From the NCBI GenBank assembly GCA_025356075.1, contig JANXUT010000025.1:1-64000 (forward strand): 64,000 nucleotides of DNA, given 5' to 3'. Source of the DNA: Pseudomonadota bacterium (GTDB lineage Bacteria; Pseudomonadota; Gammaproteobacteria; Steroidobacterales; Steroidobacteraceae). Below the pieces are notes generated by a model that searched no databases, was not told the DNA's origin, and was given only the letters and a program-made list of their open reading frames with translations. Made by a program: the position numbers and the translations under genes. This document shows positions 18,332 to 26,785 of the stretch, in pieces; within the stretch, counting starts at the first letter, position 1, and each line of letters opens with the position of its first letter.

Positions 18332-19108
18332 ATGCGCACCGAACTCCTGTCCGTCGTCGGATCCGAGATCGAATACCGCATCGTCGGTGAGCGGCGCCCG
18401 GACGCGCGCGACCTCGTGGTGCTTCACGAGGGACTCGGGTCGGTCTCGATGTGGAAGGACTTCCCCGACGCGCTCGCCGAGGCGACCGGTTACCGGGCGA
18501 TCGTCTATTCGCGGCACGGCTACGGTCGCTCCTCGACGCTGAGGCAGCGACGCGGCCCCGAGTTCATGCACGAGGAGGCGAACGTCGTGCTGCCGGCGCT
18601 ACTCGAGGCCCTTGGCATCGAGCGGCCGGTGCTCTTTGGCCACAGCGACGGGGCCTCGATCGCGCTCATCCATGCCGCCTCGCCGGGCGCGACGGTCGCG
18701 GGTGTCATCGCACTTGCGCCGCACGTGAAGGTGGAAGCGCTTTCGATCACCAGCATCGAGCAGGCCCGACTTGCCTACGAGACGACCGACCTGAGGGCGC
18801 GACTCGCGCGCTACCACCGCGACGTCGACTCGGCGTTCTGGGGCTGGAACCAGATCTGGCTCGATCCTGCGTTCCGGGACTGGAACATCGAGCGGATGCT
18901 GCCGGCGATCGGATGCCCAGTGCTCGCCGTGCAGGGGCGCAACGATGAGTACGGCACGCTCGAGCAGATCGAGAGCATCCGGCGCGCGCTTCCTTCGACC
19001 GAGCTGCTGGTCCTCGAGGAGTGCGGCCACTCCCCGCACCGTGACCAGCCGGCGGCGGTCCTCGCCGCGACGCAGCGGTTCCTCGCGCGACTCGCAGCCC
19101 CCAACTGA
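18332..19108 (+). CDS. Alpha/beta hydrolase of the box cluster
   Basis: The 258-residue hydrolase has HEGLGSVSMW (oxyanion region), YSRHGYGRSS, the nucleophile elbow GHSDGAS, the acid in VQGRNDEYGT and the His in ECGHSPHRDQP. All triad members are present. Hydrolases of this type are regularly found beside boxA-C, where they may hydrolyse a lactone or a dead-end CoA ester. The exact reaction is not proven. It lies divergent from boxC and heads an operon with boxR 13 bases downstream. Confidence 0.8.
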   Translation: MRTELLSVVGSEIEYRIVGERRPDARDLVVLHEGLGSVSMWKDFPDALAEATGYRAIVYSRHGYGRSSTLRQRRGPEFMHEEANVVLPALLEALGIERPVLFGHSDGASIALIHAASPGATVAGVIALAPHVKVEALSITSIEQARLAYETTDLRARLARYHRDVDSAFWGWNQIWLDPAFRDWNIERMLPAIGCPVLAVQGRNDEYGTLEQIESIRRALPSTELLVLEECGHSPHRDQPAAVLAATQRFLARLAAPN

Positions 19109-19121
19109 ACCTCGACCGCGC

Positions 19122-20033
19122 ATGGCAACCCGGACAACTCCCCGCCGCGCGAATTCGCACGAGGCCGCCTACCTCGGTCGCCTCGCCGAGCGGATCCGCG
19201 ATGCGCGTGCGCAGCGCGGCATGACCCGGGCGCAGCTCGCGAAGGACTCCGGCGTCTCGCTTCGCTTCCTCGCGCAGCTCGAGGGCGGCGAGGGGAACCC
19301 GTCGGTGCTGGTGCTCCGGCGGATCGCGGCGGCCATGGGCTTCCCGCCGGATGCGCTCCTCGCCGAGGACGCGGCCCGAACGAACGGTCGCATCCTCCTC
19401 GAGCAGGTCCTCGCACGCCTGTCGGACCGGGACCTCGCGGCGGCGCAGCGCCTCCTGACCGAGACGTTCGGATCCGCGGCCACGCCGGGAGATGCGTATA
19501 TCTCCCTGATCGGGCTGCGCGGCGCCGGGAAGACGACTCTCGGACGCCGCCTCGCCGAGCAGCGCGGCGTGCCGTTCTTCGAGCTCGACCGCGAGGTCGA
19601 ACGCGAATACGGCTCGACGATCGGCGAGATCCTGCAGCTGCACGGCCAACCGGGCTACCGCCGGTTCGAGCGCGAGAGCCTGCAGGCGGTGCTCGCGAAG
19701 CACGAGGCGGCGGTCATCGAGACCGGCGGGGGACTCGCCGCGGACCCGGAGACGCTGCCCGTGCTCCTCGGCAGCACGCTCACCGTGTGGGTGCGCGCGT
19801 CCCCCGAGGAGCACATGGGTCGCGTCATCGACCAGGGCGACCTCAGGCCCATGGCCCGCAGTCGCCAGGCGATGCAGGAGCTCAAGGAAATCCTGAAGGC
19901 GCGCGAACCCTACTACCGGCAGGCGCACCTCGAGCTCGACACCTCCGCCAAGACGACGGACGAGAGTTTCAGCGAGCTGATCGGGCTCCTCGCCCACCGT
20001 GCGACCCTCGCCAGGCCCGGCGACCGCGGCTAG
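19122..20033 (+). CDS. boxR: BoxR-type transcriptional regulator (XRE domain plus shikimate-kinase-like domain)
   Basis: The 303-residue protein has an XRE helix-turn-helix at about 20-75 (MTRAQLAKDSGVSLRFLAQLE). From about 128 a shikimate-kinase-like domain follows: GLRGAGKTTLGRRLA is an intact P-loop, FFELDREVE matches the shikimate-binding Asp, and ETGGGLA is also kinase-like. This architecture defines BoxR/BzdR, which sense benzoyl-CoA through the kinase-like domain and release box promoters. ATG 19122 was chosen because the N-terminus then matches the family. The two TGCA-type operators at 18183 and 18270 are its likely targets, including its own operon. Confidence 0.92.
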   Translation: MATRTTPRRANSHEAAYLGRLAERIRDARAQRGMTRAQLAKDSGVSLRFLAQLEGGEGNPSVLVLRRIAAAMGFPPDALLAEDAARTNGRILLEQVLARLSDRDLAAAQRLLTETFGSAATPGDAYISLIGLRGAGKTTLGRRLAEQRGVPFFELDREVEREYGSTIGEILQLHGQPGYRRFERESLQAVLAKHEAAVIETGGGLAADPETLPVLLGSTLTVWVRASPEEHMGRVIDQGDLRPMARSRQAMQELKEILKAREPYYRQAHLELDTSAKTTDESFSELIGLLAHRATLARPGDRG

Positions 20034-20061
20034 ACTCGCGCCTCAATTGCAGGAGCACTCG

Positions 20062-20514
20062 GTGCCGATATGGGTCACGCCGCGCACGCTCGATGAGCTC
20101 AACGAACTCGAGCAACGGACCGCAGCGGGACGCTGCGGGATCCGGTTTACCGCGATCGGCCCGGATTGGCTCGAGGCGACCGCGCCGCACGACCGCCGCA
20201 CGGCGGCACCCGATGGCGCGCTGCACCCTGGGGTGCTTGCGATCCTCGCCGAGACGGTCGGCAGCATCGCCGCGAATCTCTGCATCGACACCGCAACGCA
20301 CGCGTGCCTCGGGCAGGCGCTTGATGTGAATCATCCGGGCCCCGTGACCGCAGGGCCGGTTCGGGCGCGGGCACGGCCGGTTGCGCTCGATGAGCGCGCG
20401 CACGTGTGGGACGTCGACATGCACGATGCGACCGGTGCGCGTGTCGCAAACGCCCGCCTCACGATGGCGATCGTGAGGGCACGGCGGCGGATCAAGGTTG
20501 ATCCCGCGCGCTGA
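20062..20514 (+). CDS. Hotdog-fold (PaaI/YdiI-like) thioesterase
   Basis: The 150-residue protein starts at GTG 20062 with AGGAG at 20051-20055. The hotdog signature is DGALHPGVLAILAETVGSIAAN, with Glu as the likely catalytic acid, followed by LDVNHPGPVTAGPVRARARPV. Such thioesterases cleave aromatic or stalled acyl-CoA esters. Following boxR by 28 bases, it probably recycles CoA from benzoyl-CoA or off-pathway products. This is inference from context. Confidence 0.82.
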   Translation: MPIWVTPRTLDELNELEQRTAAGRCGIRFTAIGPDWLEATAPHDRRTAAPDGALHPGVLAILAETVGSIAANLCIDTATHACLGQALDVNHPGPVTAGPVRARARPVALDERAHVWDVDMHDATGARVANARLTMAIVRARRRIKVDPAR

Positions 20515-20535
20515 TCCTGCCTACCCGGCCGGGAA

Positions 20536-21513
20536 CTACAGACTCCGCAGGAACTCGATCATCGCGGCGTTCACCTCGGCCGCTCGCTCCTGCTGCGTCC
20601 AGTGGCCGCAGCCGGGGAGCATCAGCGACCGGCGCAGCTCGGGCACGAAGCGCGTCAGCGCTGCGAGCAGCCGGTCCATGCCCGGGAAGTGGACGACGAG
20701 GTCCCTGTCGCCTGCGACGTAGAGGGCCGGCACTCGCACGACGGCTCCGGCGTACGGCGCCAGCAGCTCCCAGTTGCGATCGATGTTCCGGTACCAGTTG
20801 AGGCCGCCGCGAAAGCCGGAGCGCGTGAACTGCCGGGCGTACGCATTGAGATCGGCCTCGGTAAGCCACGCTGGCAGCGTTTCCGGGTTCGACATGACGC
20901 TCAAGAAGCCGCCATCGTGCGGCACCATCGCGATGGGCCGGCGCGGTGTGCCGCCACCGCCGCGCGAGGCGTCGCCCGAGGCCGCGAACAGGATCTTTCG
21001 GAGGCTCAGACGTACGTCGCGCTCGAGTTCCGCGTCGGCGACGCCGGGCGCCTGGAAGTAGAGCTGGTAGAAGCTTTCCGTGTCGGTCCTCAGCATCCCG
21101 GCCGTCGGCGGCGCGGGTCCCCGTGGACGATAGGGCACGCTCAAGCCAATGACTGCCCGGAAACGGTCGGGACGCAGGAGCGCCGAGTGCCACGCGACGG
21201 GCGCGCCCCAGTCGTGTCCGGCGATGACCGCTGTCGGTTCGCCGAGCGCATCGAGCACGCCGACCATATCGCCGACGAGATGGAAGAGCGAGTACTGGTC
21301 GGCACCGGCCGGCGCGTCGGTGTCCCCGTAGCCGCGCATGTCGGGCGCGACCGCCCGGAAGCCCGCCTCCGCCAGCGCCTTCAGTTGGTGGCGCCAGGAA
21401 TACCAGGATTCCGGGAATCCGTGGCAGAGGAGCACGAGCGGGCCCTCGCCCTGCTCGGCGAGGTGGATGCGAATGCCGTTCGCAGCGACGGTGCGGTGGG
21501 TCACTTCGCTCAT
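20536..21513 (-). CDS. Epoxide hydrolase-like alpha/beta hydrolase
   Basis: The 325-residue protein has LLCHGFPESWYSWRHQ (HGxP oxyanion motif), APDMRGYGDTD, and the nucleophile elbow GHDWGAP with Asp as nucleophile. Asp in this position is the mark of soluble epoxide hydrolases and fluoroacetate dehalogenases. The ending has AGDRDLVV and GCGHWTQQE with the catalytic His. Cap-domain tyrosines are plausible (LNWYRNID). It is convergent with the box operon and might detoxify epoxides, but no operon link exists. Confidence 0.82.
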   Translation of the reverse strand: MSEVTHRTVAANGIRIHLAEQGEGPLVLLCHGFPESWYSWRHQLKALAEAGFRAVAPDMRGYGDTDAPAGADQYSLFHLVGDMVGVLDALGEPTAVIAGHDWGAPVAWHSALLRPDRFRAVIGLSVPYRPRGPAPPTAGMLRTDTESFYQLYFQAPGVADAELERDVRLSLRKILFAASGDASRGGGGTPRRPIAMVPHDGGFLSVMSNPETLPAWLTEADLNAYARQFTRSGFRGGLNWYRNIDRNWELLAPYAGAVVRVPALYVAGDRDLVVHFPGMDRLLAALTRFVPELRRSLMLPGCGHWTQQERAAEVNAAMIEFLRSL

Positions 21514-21615
21514 GGGTCGGGCTCCGGACGGGCGGGGCACACGGCCACGAGCATACGGCCTTTCGGGCGGGCCGGCCCGCGCGACGGGGCCGCGGGTTCC
21601 GCAGCCTGCGCCTGC

Positions 21616-22461
21616 CTAGCTGTCGAGGAACGCGAACGCCCTCACTTCGATGCTTTCGCGCGGCCGCACCGGCGCTGGCGCGCTCCGGTCGTGAAAGGCG
21701 CTGTGCGCCGCGAACCGCGCCGGCGATTCGATCTTCGAATCGAAGTTCTTGAAGAGCCACGCCTCATCGGGCTGCATGTCCGGCGCGTAGTACCAGCGTT
21801 GCGAAGGTTCATGGCCGAGGTAGTAGATCTCACCGCGTCGCGTCGGGTAGATGAGGTCGACCGGCGCGAGTCCATTGTTGCCGATGCTGCTCGCGTCGCA
21901 GATCGCGAGCGGCGCGTCGCGGACGGGACCGCGGATCGGACGCCACAGGTTCACCTGCAGGAATCGTCCGCGCGAAAGTCTCGACGCATCGATCCCGAAC
22001 TGGTCCTCGAGGCGCCGCACGGCCGATACGGCGGTGTAGTCGGTGTGCGCGTGGAGCACCGGGCGGCCGAGGTTCTTGCGGGTCGCCGAAAGCGGCAACG
22101 CAAGCCCCTTGCGGATGTTGTGGTCGAACACGACGACCTCGCGGGCTCCGGTTGCGTCCCGGATGACCGCTTCGGCCTCGGCGTAGTAGACGCGGCTGAC
22201 CAGTTCATCGTCGTCGAAGTCGGCCACGCAACTCCGGTGGCTGAGAAGGGCGAAGCCGTTCGCATCGAGCGAGAGCGCCTGTGGCGCCGTGCGGATGTTG
22301 CGGATCGCGACGCTGTGAGTGTCAAAGGCGACGGTCGCCGCCGGCTGCTCATCGCCCGCCTCGTAGCGGTAGCTGAACGCGCGCACCGGCGCTGACCTCA
22401 GAAATCCGATGTCGCCACGCACCGCGTCCGGTGCCGAAGTCCATTTGATTGCGCTGCTCAT
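21616..22461 (-). CDS. CmcJ/NvfI-family oxidoreductase
   Basis: The 281 residues match a family that includes fungal asaB and the bacterial cephamycin protein CmcJ. Visible hallmarks are VVFDHNIRKG, HAHTDYTAVSAVRRLED, RFLQVNLWRPIRGPVRDAPLAICDASSI and the closing PSQRWYYAPDMQPDEAWLF with a SAFHD turn. The His and Asp in HTD could be iron ligands of a 2-oxoglutarate-type oxygenase. The reaction here is unknown. No antibiotic genes are nearby. Confidence 0.75.
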   Translation of the reverse strand: MSSAIKWTSAPDAVRGDIGFLRSAPVRAFSYRYEAGDEQPAATVAFDTHSVAIRNIRTAPQALSLDANGFALLSHRSCVADFDDDELVSRVYYAEAEAVIRDATGAREVVVFDHNIRKGLALPLSATRKNLGRPVLHAHTDYTAVSAVRRLEDQFGIDASRLSRGRFLQVNLWRPIRGPVRDAPLAICDASSIGNNGLAPVDLIYPTRRGEIYYLGHEPSQRWYYAPDMQPDEAWLFKNFDSKIESPARFAAHSAFHDRSAPAPVRPRESIEVRAFAFLDS

Positions 22462-22639
22462 TGCCGTTCTCCTCCTGAGGTGTCCGATCGCGTCGCAAGC
22501 CCACGAAGGAACGGTACCGGCCCGGGCGCGCGCGACGGTCAGGAGGTCTTAGAGGAGGTTCAGGAAAACTGAAGGGTGGTCCGGCGGAACCGGAGCGCCG
22601 TTCGCGAGCGCGCGGTCGCGCCGCTCCAGGCAGTACCGG

Positions 22640-22666
22640 TTACAAAATGGCTGCAGGGAGGCAGCC
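22640..22666 (-). terminator. Intrinsic terminator after the SgcJ-like gene
   Basis: GGCTGC and GCAGCC (22649-22654 and 22661-22666) form a stem with a 6-base loop. On the minus strand the stem is followed by ATTTTGTAA, giving a U-rich tail. It lies 17 bases after the stop at 22683. Confidence 0.55.
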
Positions 22667-22682
22667 GTGACGCGTGGGAGCG

Positions 22683-23204
22683 TCAGGGCTTCGGTCGCAG
22701 AGCCGCGACGCCGACGTTGTGATACGCGGTGATCCACCAGTCACTGCCGTCCTTGAGGAGAACGAGCAGGAGCTTCGAGCGTCCCACACCGTCGGCCCCG
22801 GCCTGCATGCCCGGCGGCAATGCCGCGAATCCGCGGATCTCGGCATCGACGTCGGCGATCGCGACATCGGGACGCACGAACCAGAGTTTCGCGATCGACA
22901 GCTTCGACGTGCTTCCCTTGAAGACCGTCTTGAAGATCGCATCGTGCCGACTCCGAAACGCCTCCCGGCCGAAGTACACCATGCCGAGCACGTTCGTGAA
23001 TCCGCCATCGCCGGCAAAATGCGCGGCGAAGGCATCGGCGTCGCCCTTGGCCCATGCCGCATCGAGCGAGGCGACGAGCGATTCGATTGCCACCTGATCC
23101 GAAGTGCCTTGTGGATCCGCCACGGCGGAACTCCCGAGAAAGATGCCTGCGCTTGTAAGAATTGCGCCGAGTGACGCCCGAACTCGGCTTGCATTGATTT
23201 TCAA
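22683..23204 (-). CDS. SgcJ/EcaC-like (DUF4440) secreted protein
   Basis: TTG 23204 is preferred as start: GGAG lies just upstream and a signal peptide follows (KINASRVRASLGAILTSAGIF, cleavage after AVA). The mature part is an NTF2-like/DUF4440 domain: IESLVASLDAAWAKGDADAFAAHFAGDG, VYFGREAFRSRHDAIF and SKLLLVLLKDGSDWWITAYHNV. These cone-shaped folds bind small ligands or have unknown enzymatic roles. 173 residues is the normal length. An intrinsic terminator follows. Confidence 0.78.
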   Translation of the reverse strand: MKINASRVRASLGAILTSAGIFLGSSAVADPQGTSDQVAIESLVASLDAAWAKGDADAFAAHFAGDGGFTNVLGMVYFGREAFRSRHDAIFKTVFKGSTSKLSIAKLWFVRPDVAIADVDAEIRGFAALPPGMQAGADGVGRSKLLLVLLKDGSDWWITAYHNVGVAALRPKP

Positions 23205-23504
23205 TTGGACGGTCTCCGAACAAGCCCGGCGGCCGCGCGAGGCCGGGATCACTCGCCGGCCCCTGTTTGACTGCGAATTAGGATACGCTATCAATCGGGT
23301 CGGCCAACGCTGGGCCGCCCACGATTGCCGTTGCTGACTCCGAATGAGCGGGCAGGGCGGCGCCGTGTGGGCGGGACACCTGGCCAAACCCGTTGATATT
23401 CAAAGCGGTTGACGTTCCGTTCATAAGCCGAAACCCGGCGCATTCGCGAACGATCGAGCGCATTTCGGATCCAAATACCGCCCGTTTTCTCAATAGGATC
23501 GACG
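23205..23504. promoter_or_regulatory. Divergent intergenic region
   Basis: The 300 bases have no gene. TTGACT (23267-23272), a 16-base spacer and TATCAA (23289-23294) form a possible plus-strand promoter, about 210 bases ahead of the small gene at 23505. Nothing else stands out. Confidence 0.3.
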
Positions 23505-23696
23505 ATGACCACCAAACTAGAAACGACGCTGAAGCGCGAAATCGACATCAAGGGCCAGCCGTTCACGCTTGCGATCTCGCCCGTGGGACTGAAACTCACC
23601 GCCAAGGGCAAGCGCAACGGACGCGAATTGTCATGGGTCGAGATACTCGGCGACGACGCGGCGGGCGGAGCCACGGATTCAATGCCCGAGGGCTGA
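23505..23696 (+). CDS. Small conserved protein, 63 aa
   Basis: This is a short acid/basic protein with a strand-turn-strand layout: LKREIDIKGQPFTLAISPVGLKLTAKGKRNGRELSW in two blocks, then an acidic, Gly-rich end. I recall similar 60-80-residue proteins with the ISPxGLKLTxKGxRxGxEL pattern in other Proteobacteria, none with a known role. It has its own ATG. No partner gene is adjacent. Confidence 0.65.
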   Translation: MTTKLETTLKREIDIKGQPFTLAISPVGLKLTAKGKRNGRELSWVEILGDDAAGGATDSMPEG

Positions 23697-24126
23697 GCGA
23701 CTTCCAGTCGCGCCAAGATGAAGTAGAGCGACGCCGGCCACGCCATCTCGAGTGAGGGGCGTGGCTGTCGTTCCGCTCGCAGCGCTCGATCGAGCGCTCA
23801 GCGCCGCCGAATTACCTGACGTCGAGCGGCGCCCCGGCCGCCGATGCGGCGGTCAGTCACTCCCACCAACGACTAGGTTCGCCTTCGCCTCGATACGCTT
23901 CCAGGCGCTCGGCGGCAGCTTGTCGTTCGCCACCTGCTCGCTGGCCCGCGCTTTCGAGTTCGCCGCGTCGCGAGGGTCCGGCATCGGGTGTTGCCTGGTT
24001 CCGGGCGGGCCGAACATCGACTGCGCCAGTGACTTGCGACGACGAATCGCGAGCGCGCATCCAACGCCGATACGCACGGGGGCAGCACGGGCTGCCGCGT
24101 CGCATGGCGAGGTATCAACCGGCGAG
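23697..24126. other. Gene-free stretch
   Basis: The 430 bases show no coding region I would accept. Codon usage in the short open frames is not like that of neighbouring genes, and no hairpin terminator or promoter is clear. Confidence 0.4.
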
Positions 24127-24480
24127 TCAGCGCCTGACGGCGTACGGGTCGAGCGTTTCCGCGAGGCTCGTCAGCGACGCGGCAGTCGCATCCGCCGCAC
24201 GGCGGACGGCCTTGGGAAGGCCCGTCGCCGCGGCGCGCGCGCCTCGCGCGACGACCTTCTTGCCGGCGCGGGTCGCATCATTGGCACCTTGCCTCGCAAC
24301 CGAGGTGGCGGCGCGAGCCGCGCTGCCCGCGACTTTCTTCGCCGCCTTCGTGACCCGCGCGATGCGCACGCGGCGTGAAGCCGCTGCGGGCTTCTGGCGC
24401 GCCGGCGCCTTGGGCTTGCGGCTAGTCACGGCCGCGCGCGCCTTTGCCTTCGTCGTTCGAGTTCGCTTCTTCGTAGCCAT
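24127..24480 (-). CDS. Histone H1-like Ala/Lys/Arg-rich protein
   Basis: The 117-residue protein is about one quarter Lys+Arg and one third Ala. The N-terminal 45 residues are a run of KKR/TTK/KAKAR-type basic repeats (MATKKRTRTTKAKARAAV start). A more helical second half has ARAATSVARQG and AVRRAADATAASLTSLAETL. Such composition is typical of bacterial histone H1-like or AlgP-like nucleoid proteins that coat DNA. The last 30 residues are less basic and may form an amphipathic helix. DNA binding is inferred from composition only. Confidence 0.65.
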   Translation of the reverse strand: MATKKRTRTTKAKARAAVTSRKPKAPARQKPAAASRRVRIARVTKAAKKVAGSAARAATSVARQGANDATRAGKKVVARGARAAATGLPKAVRRAADATAASLTSLAETLDPYAVRR

Positions 24481-24795
24481 GAAATCTCCCGTGCATCTGC
24501 TGGTCGAGGTTTTCGCGACATTCCTCCGCTAAGGATCGGGGCGGAGTACGCCCGCGAAAACGGTGGTGGTCGCGCTTGCCCAAAGGATGGCAGGGCCGCA
24601 GATGCGTCGCTGCCGCACAAGCTGACGGCCGGCGGTAGGCGAGCACTGACAATCCGTTCGACGTGGGGCCGTGAGCGCGTCGGCGGCGGGCGACCGGGCG
24701 CCACTTCACCTCCCGTCCTACATCCGCACGCCGGTCCCGCCTACACCCCTCGAGCGCCCGTTTCGAGAGACTGGTCGCACAAGAGGAGAGGGCGC
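24481..24795. other. Divergent intergenic region
   Basis: The 315 bases between the H1-like gene and the DUF3309 gene must hold the promoters of both, but no convincing -35/-10 pair is visible. AAGAGGAGAG at 24781-24790 is the ribosome site of the next gene. Confidence 0.4.
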
Positions 24796-24948
24796 ATGAT
24801 CACGATTCTTCTGATAGTCCTGTTGCTGATGCTCGTTGGGGCACTGCCATCCTGGCCGCACAGCCGCGGTTGGGGCTACTACCCGAGCAGCGGTCTCGGC
24901 ATCGTCGTCGTCGTACTCGTCGTGTTGCTGCTGATGGGGCGCATCTGA
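24796..24948 (+). CDS. DUF3309 small membrane protein, 50 aa
   Basis: This is a 50-residue protein with two hydrophobic stretches (ITILLIVLLLMLVGALP and GIVVVVLVVLLLMGRI) around the conserved centre WPHSRGWGYYPSSGLG. That arrangement is the DUF3309 signature, widespread in Proteobacteria. A strong GAGGAGAGG ribosome site precedes ATG 24796. The function is unknown; many copies are stress-induced. The following lipase gene begins within a few bases of its stop. Confidence 0.82.
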   Translation: MITILLIVLLLMLVGALPSWPHSRGWGYYPSSGLGIVVVVLVVLLLMGRI

Positions 24949-26525
24949 TTCGAAGCCAACGGAACACCGCGTGGTATCGCCGGCAGCCTGGCGGCTTCGT
25001 CGCCGGCCTTCTCGGCGCGTTGGTCTTCATCGGTTGTGGCAGCGGGTCGGGTGCACCGCCCGGCCCGACCGGCACTCCGGCCCGGGGCTCCCTGCTCGAG
25101 GTACCCCCGCACCTCGTCTCGACGATACCGGCGGAACTGCTGCTGACGGAGCTGAGCGCGCAATCGGGGCAGCAGCTGCTGACGCTCGGCGGGATCCCCG
25201 TCTGCGACATCGCCGTCTACCACATCGAGTACGCGACGGTCGGTGGCCGCAATGAGCCGACGAGCGCCTCGAGCGCATTGATGGTGCCGGCGGGCGTCGA
25301 TCCGCGCTGCCGCGGCGCGAGACCCATTCTCCTTTACGCCCACGGAACGACGACGGACCGCGCGTACAACATCGCGGACTTCCAGGCCAACGGCAACGCC
25401 GAGGGACTGCTGCTCGCGGCATTCTTTGCATCGCAGGGTTACATCGTCGTGGCGCCGAACTTCGCCGGCTACGACACATCCTCCTTGCCCTATCACCCGT
25501 ACCTGGTCGCCGACCAAGAGTCGAAGGACATGGTCGACGGCTTGCACGCCGCGCGTGCGGCGCTGCCACTCGCGGGAGCCCTTGTGACGCGGGACAGAGG
25601 CCGCGTCTTCATTACCGGCTATTCGCAGGGCGGCTACGTCACGATGGCGACGCAGCGCGCGCTCGAGGCGCTCGGTGAGCCGGTCGCCGCAGCGGCACCG
25701 ATGTCGGGACCCTATGCGCTCGCGGCGTTCGTGGATGCGCTCTTTGAGGGCCACGTGAATGCGGACGCGACGGTCACGTCCGCCTTCCTCGTCACGGCGT
25801 ACCAGCACGCGTACGGCAACATCTACGCGACGTCGGCCGATGTGTTCGAGCCGTCGTACGCGACCGGCATCGACTCGTTATTGCCGACGACCATCGCGCG
25901 CAGCGAGCTCTACGCGACCGGCAAGCTGCCGGCGGCGGCGCTTTTCAGCGCGACACCGCCGACCCCGGCCTACGCCACGATGACTCCCGCCACGTCGCCT
26001 TTAGTCCTCGCGCCGACGTTCGCGCTCGGCTTCGGCTCGGGCAACCTCATCACCAATGACTACCGGCTCAGCTACCTCACGGACGCGACGCAACATCCGG
26101 ATGGGGGCTTTCCGCTCATCACCTCCGCGCTTCCGGCGGATGCTCCGACGCTGGCGCTGCGGCAGGCACTCAAGATCAATGACCTCAGGGACTTCGCCCC
26201 GACCGCGCCGGTGCTCCTGTGTGGCGGCGACGAGGATCCGACCGTCTTCTTCATGAATACGCAGCTGATGCAGCAGTACTGGGTGAGCCAGGCATCGCCG
26301 ACCGGGCCGATCTCCATCCTGAACCTCGAAGGCCCGGGGAGCGCTACTGGTTACGGCTCCCTCGAGACCGGCTTTGCCGCGGCGAAAGCGCTGGTCGCGG
26401 TTGGCGCGATCGCGAGCGGGGCGACCGATGGCGGCGCTGCGGCCGTCGCCGCTGCCTATCACACGCAGCTCGTCGCACCGTTCTGCCTCGCGGCGGTCGT
26501 CTCGTTCTTTTCCGCGCTGCAGTGA
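24945..26525 (+). CDS. Secreted lipase/esterase-like alpha/beta hydrolase
   Basis: The protein has an export signal (RRQPGGFVAGLLGALVFIGC) with a lipoprotein-like Cys followed by a Gly/Ser linker. The hydrolase core shows LLYAHGTTTDR, VVAPNFAGYDTS, nucleophile elbow ITGYSQGGYVTM, acid in CGGDEDPTVF, and a late His in AAAYHTQ. The large lid region and length of about 520 residues recall secretory lipases. No ATG, GTG or TTG lies near the signal peptide. CTG 24945 or ATT 24948, overlapping the DUF3309 stop, are candidates; TTG 24870 is the first standard codon but would lie inside the upstream gene. Confidence 0.75.
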   Translation: MIRSQRNTAWYRRQPGGFVAGLLGALVFIGCGSGSGAPPGPTGTPARGSLLEVPPHLVSTIPAELLLTELSAQSGQQLLTLGGIPVCDIAVYHIEYATVGGRNEPTSASSALMVPAGVDPRCRGARPILLYAHGTTTDRAYNIADFQANGNAEGLLLAAFFASQGYIVVAPNFAGYDTSSLPYHPYLVADQESKDMVDGLHAARAALPLAGALVTRDRGRVFITGYSQGGYVTMATQRALEALGEPVAAAAPMSGPYALAAFVDALFEGHVNADATVTSAFLVTAYQHAYGNIYATSADVFEPSYATGIDSLLPTTIARSELYATGKLPAAALFSATPPTPAYATMTPATSPLVLAPTFALGFGSGNLITNDYRLSYLTDATQHPDGGFPLITSALPADAPTLALRQALKINDLRDFAPTAPVLLCGGDEDPTVFFMNTQLMQQYWVSQASPTGPISILNLEGPGSATGYGSLETGFAAAKALVAVGAIASGATDGGAAAVAAAYHTQLVAPFCLAAVVSFFSALQ

Positions 26526-26543
26526 GTCAGACCGAGCGCTGCG

Positions 26544-26571
26544 CGCCCGGCGCTCGAGGAGCGCCGGGGCG
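26544..26571. terminator. Hairpin between convergent genes
   Basis: CGCCCGGCGCTC pairs with GAGCGCCGGGGCG across a GAG loop, a 12-base stem with one bulged G. It starts 18 bases after the lipase stop. There is no T-run. Confidence 0.5.
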
Positions 26572-26785
26572 ACCGATGCCAGCGGCGGGCGTGGCTCTCG
26601 CCCGTCTCGCCAGCCGATTCTGACGGCGGCATCCGTCCGGCGCCGACGGCCAACCCAGGTCCATCGTGCAAGACTGATTCCCAGCCTTGGTGAGCCCTAC
26701 CTGACTGGAAGCCATGGCGACGCGCCCGCCCATGTACGCGACATCGGCGGGCGCGCTTGTCTTTGAAGCGCCCGGCTGCGGGGCG

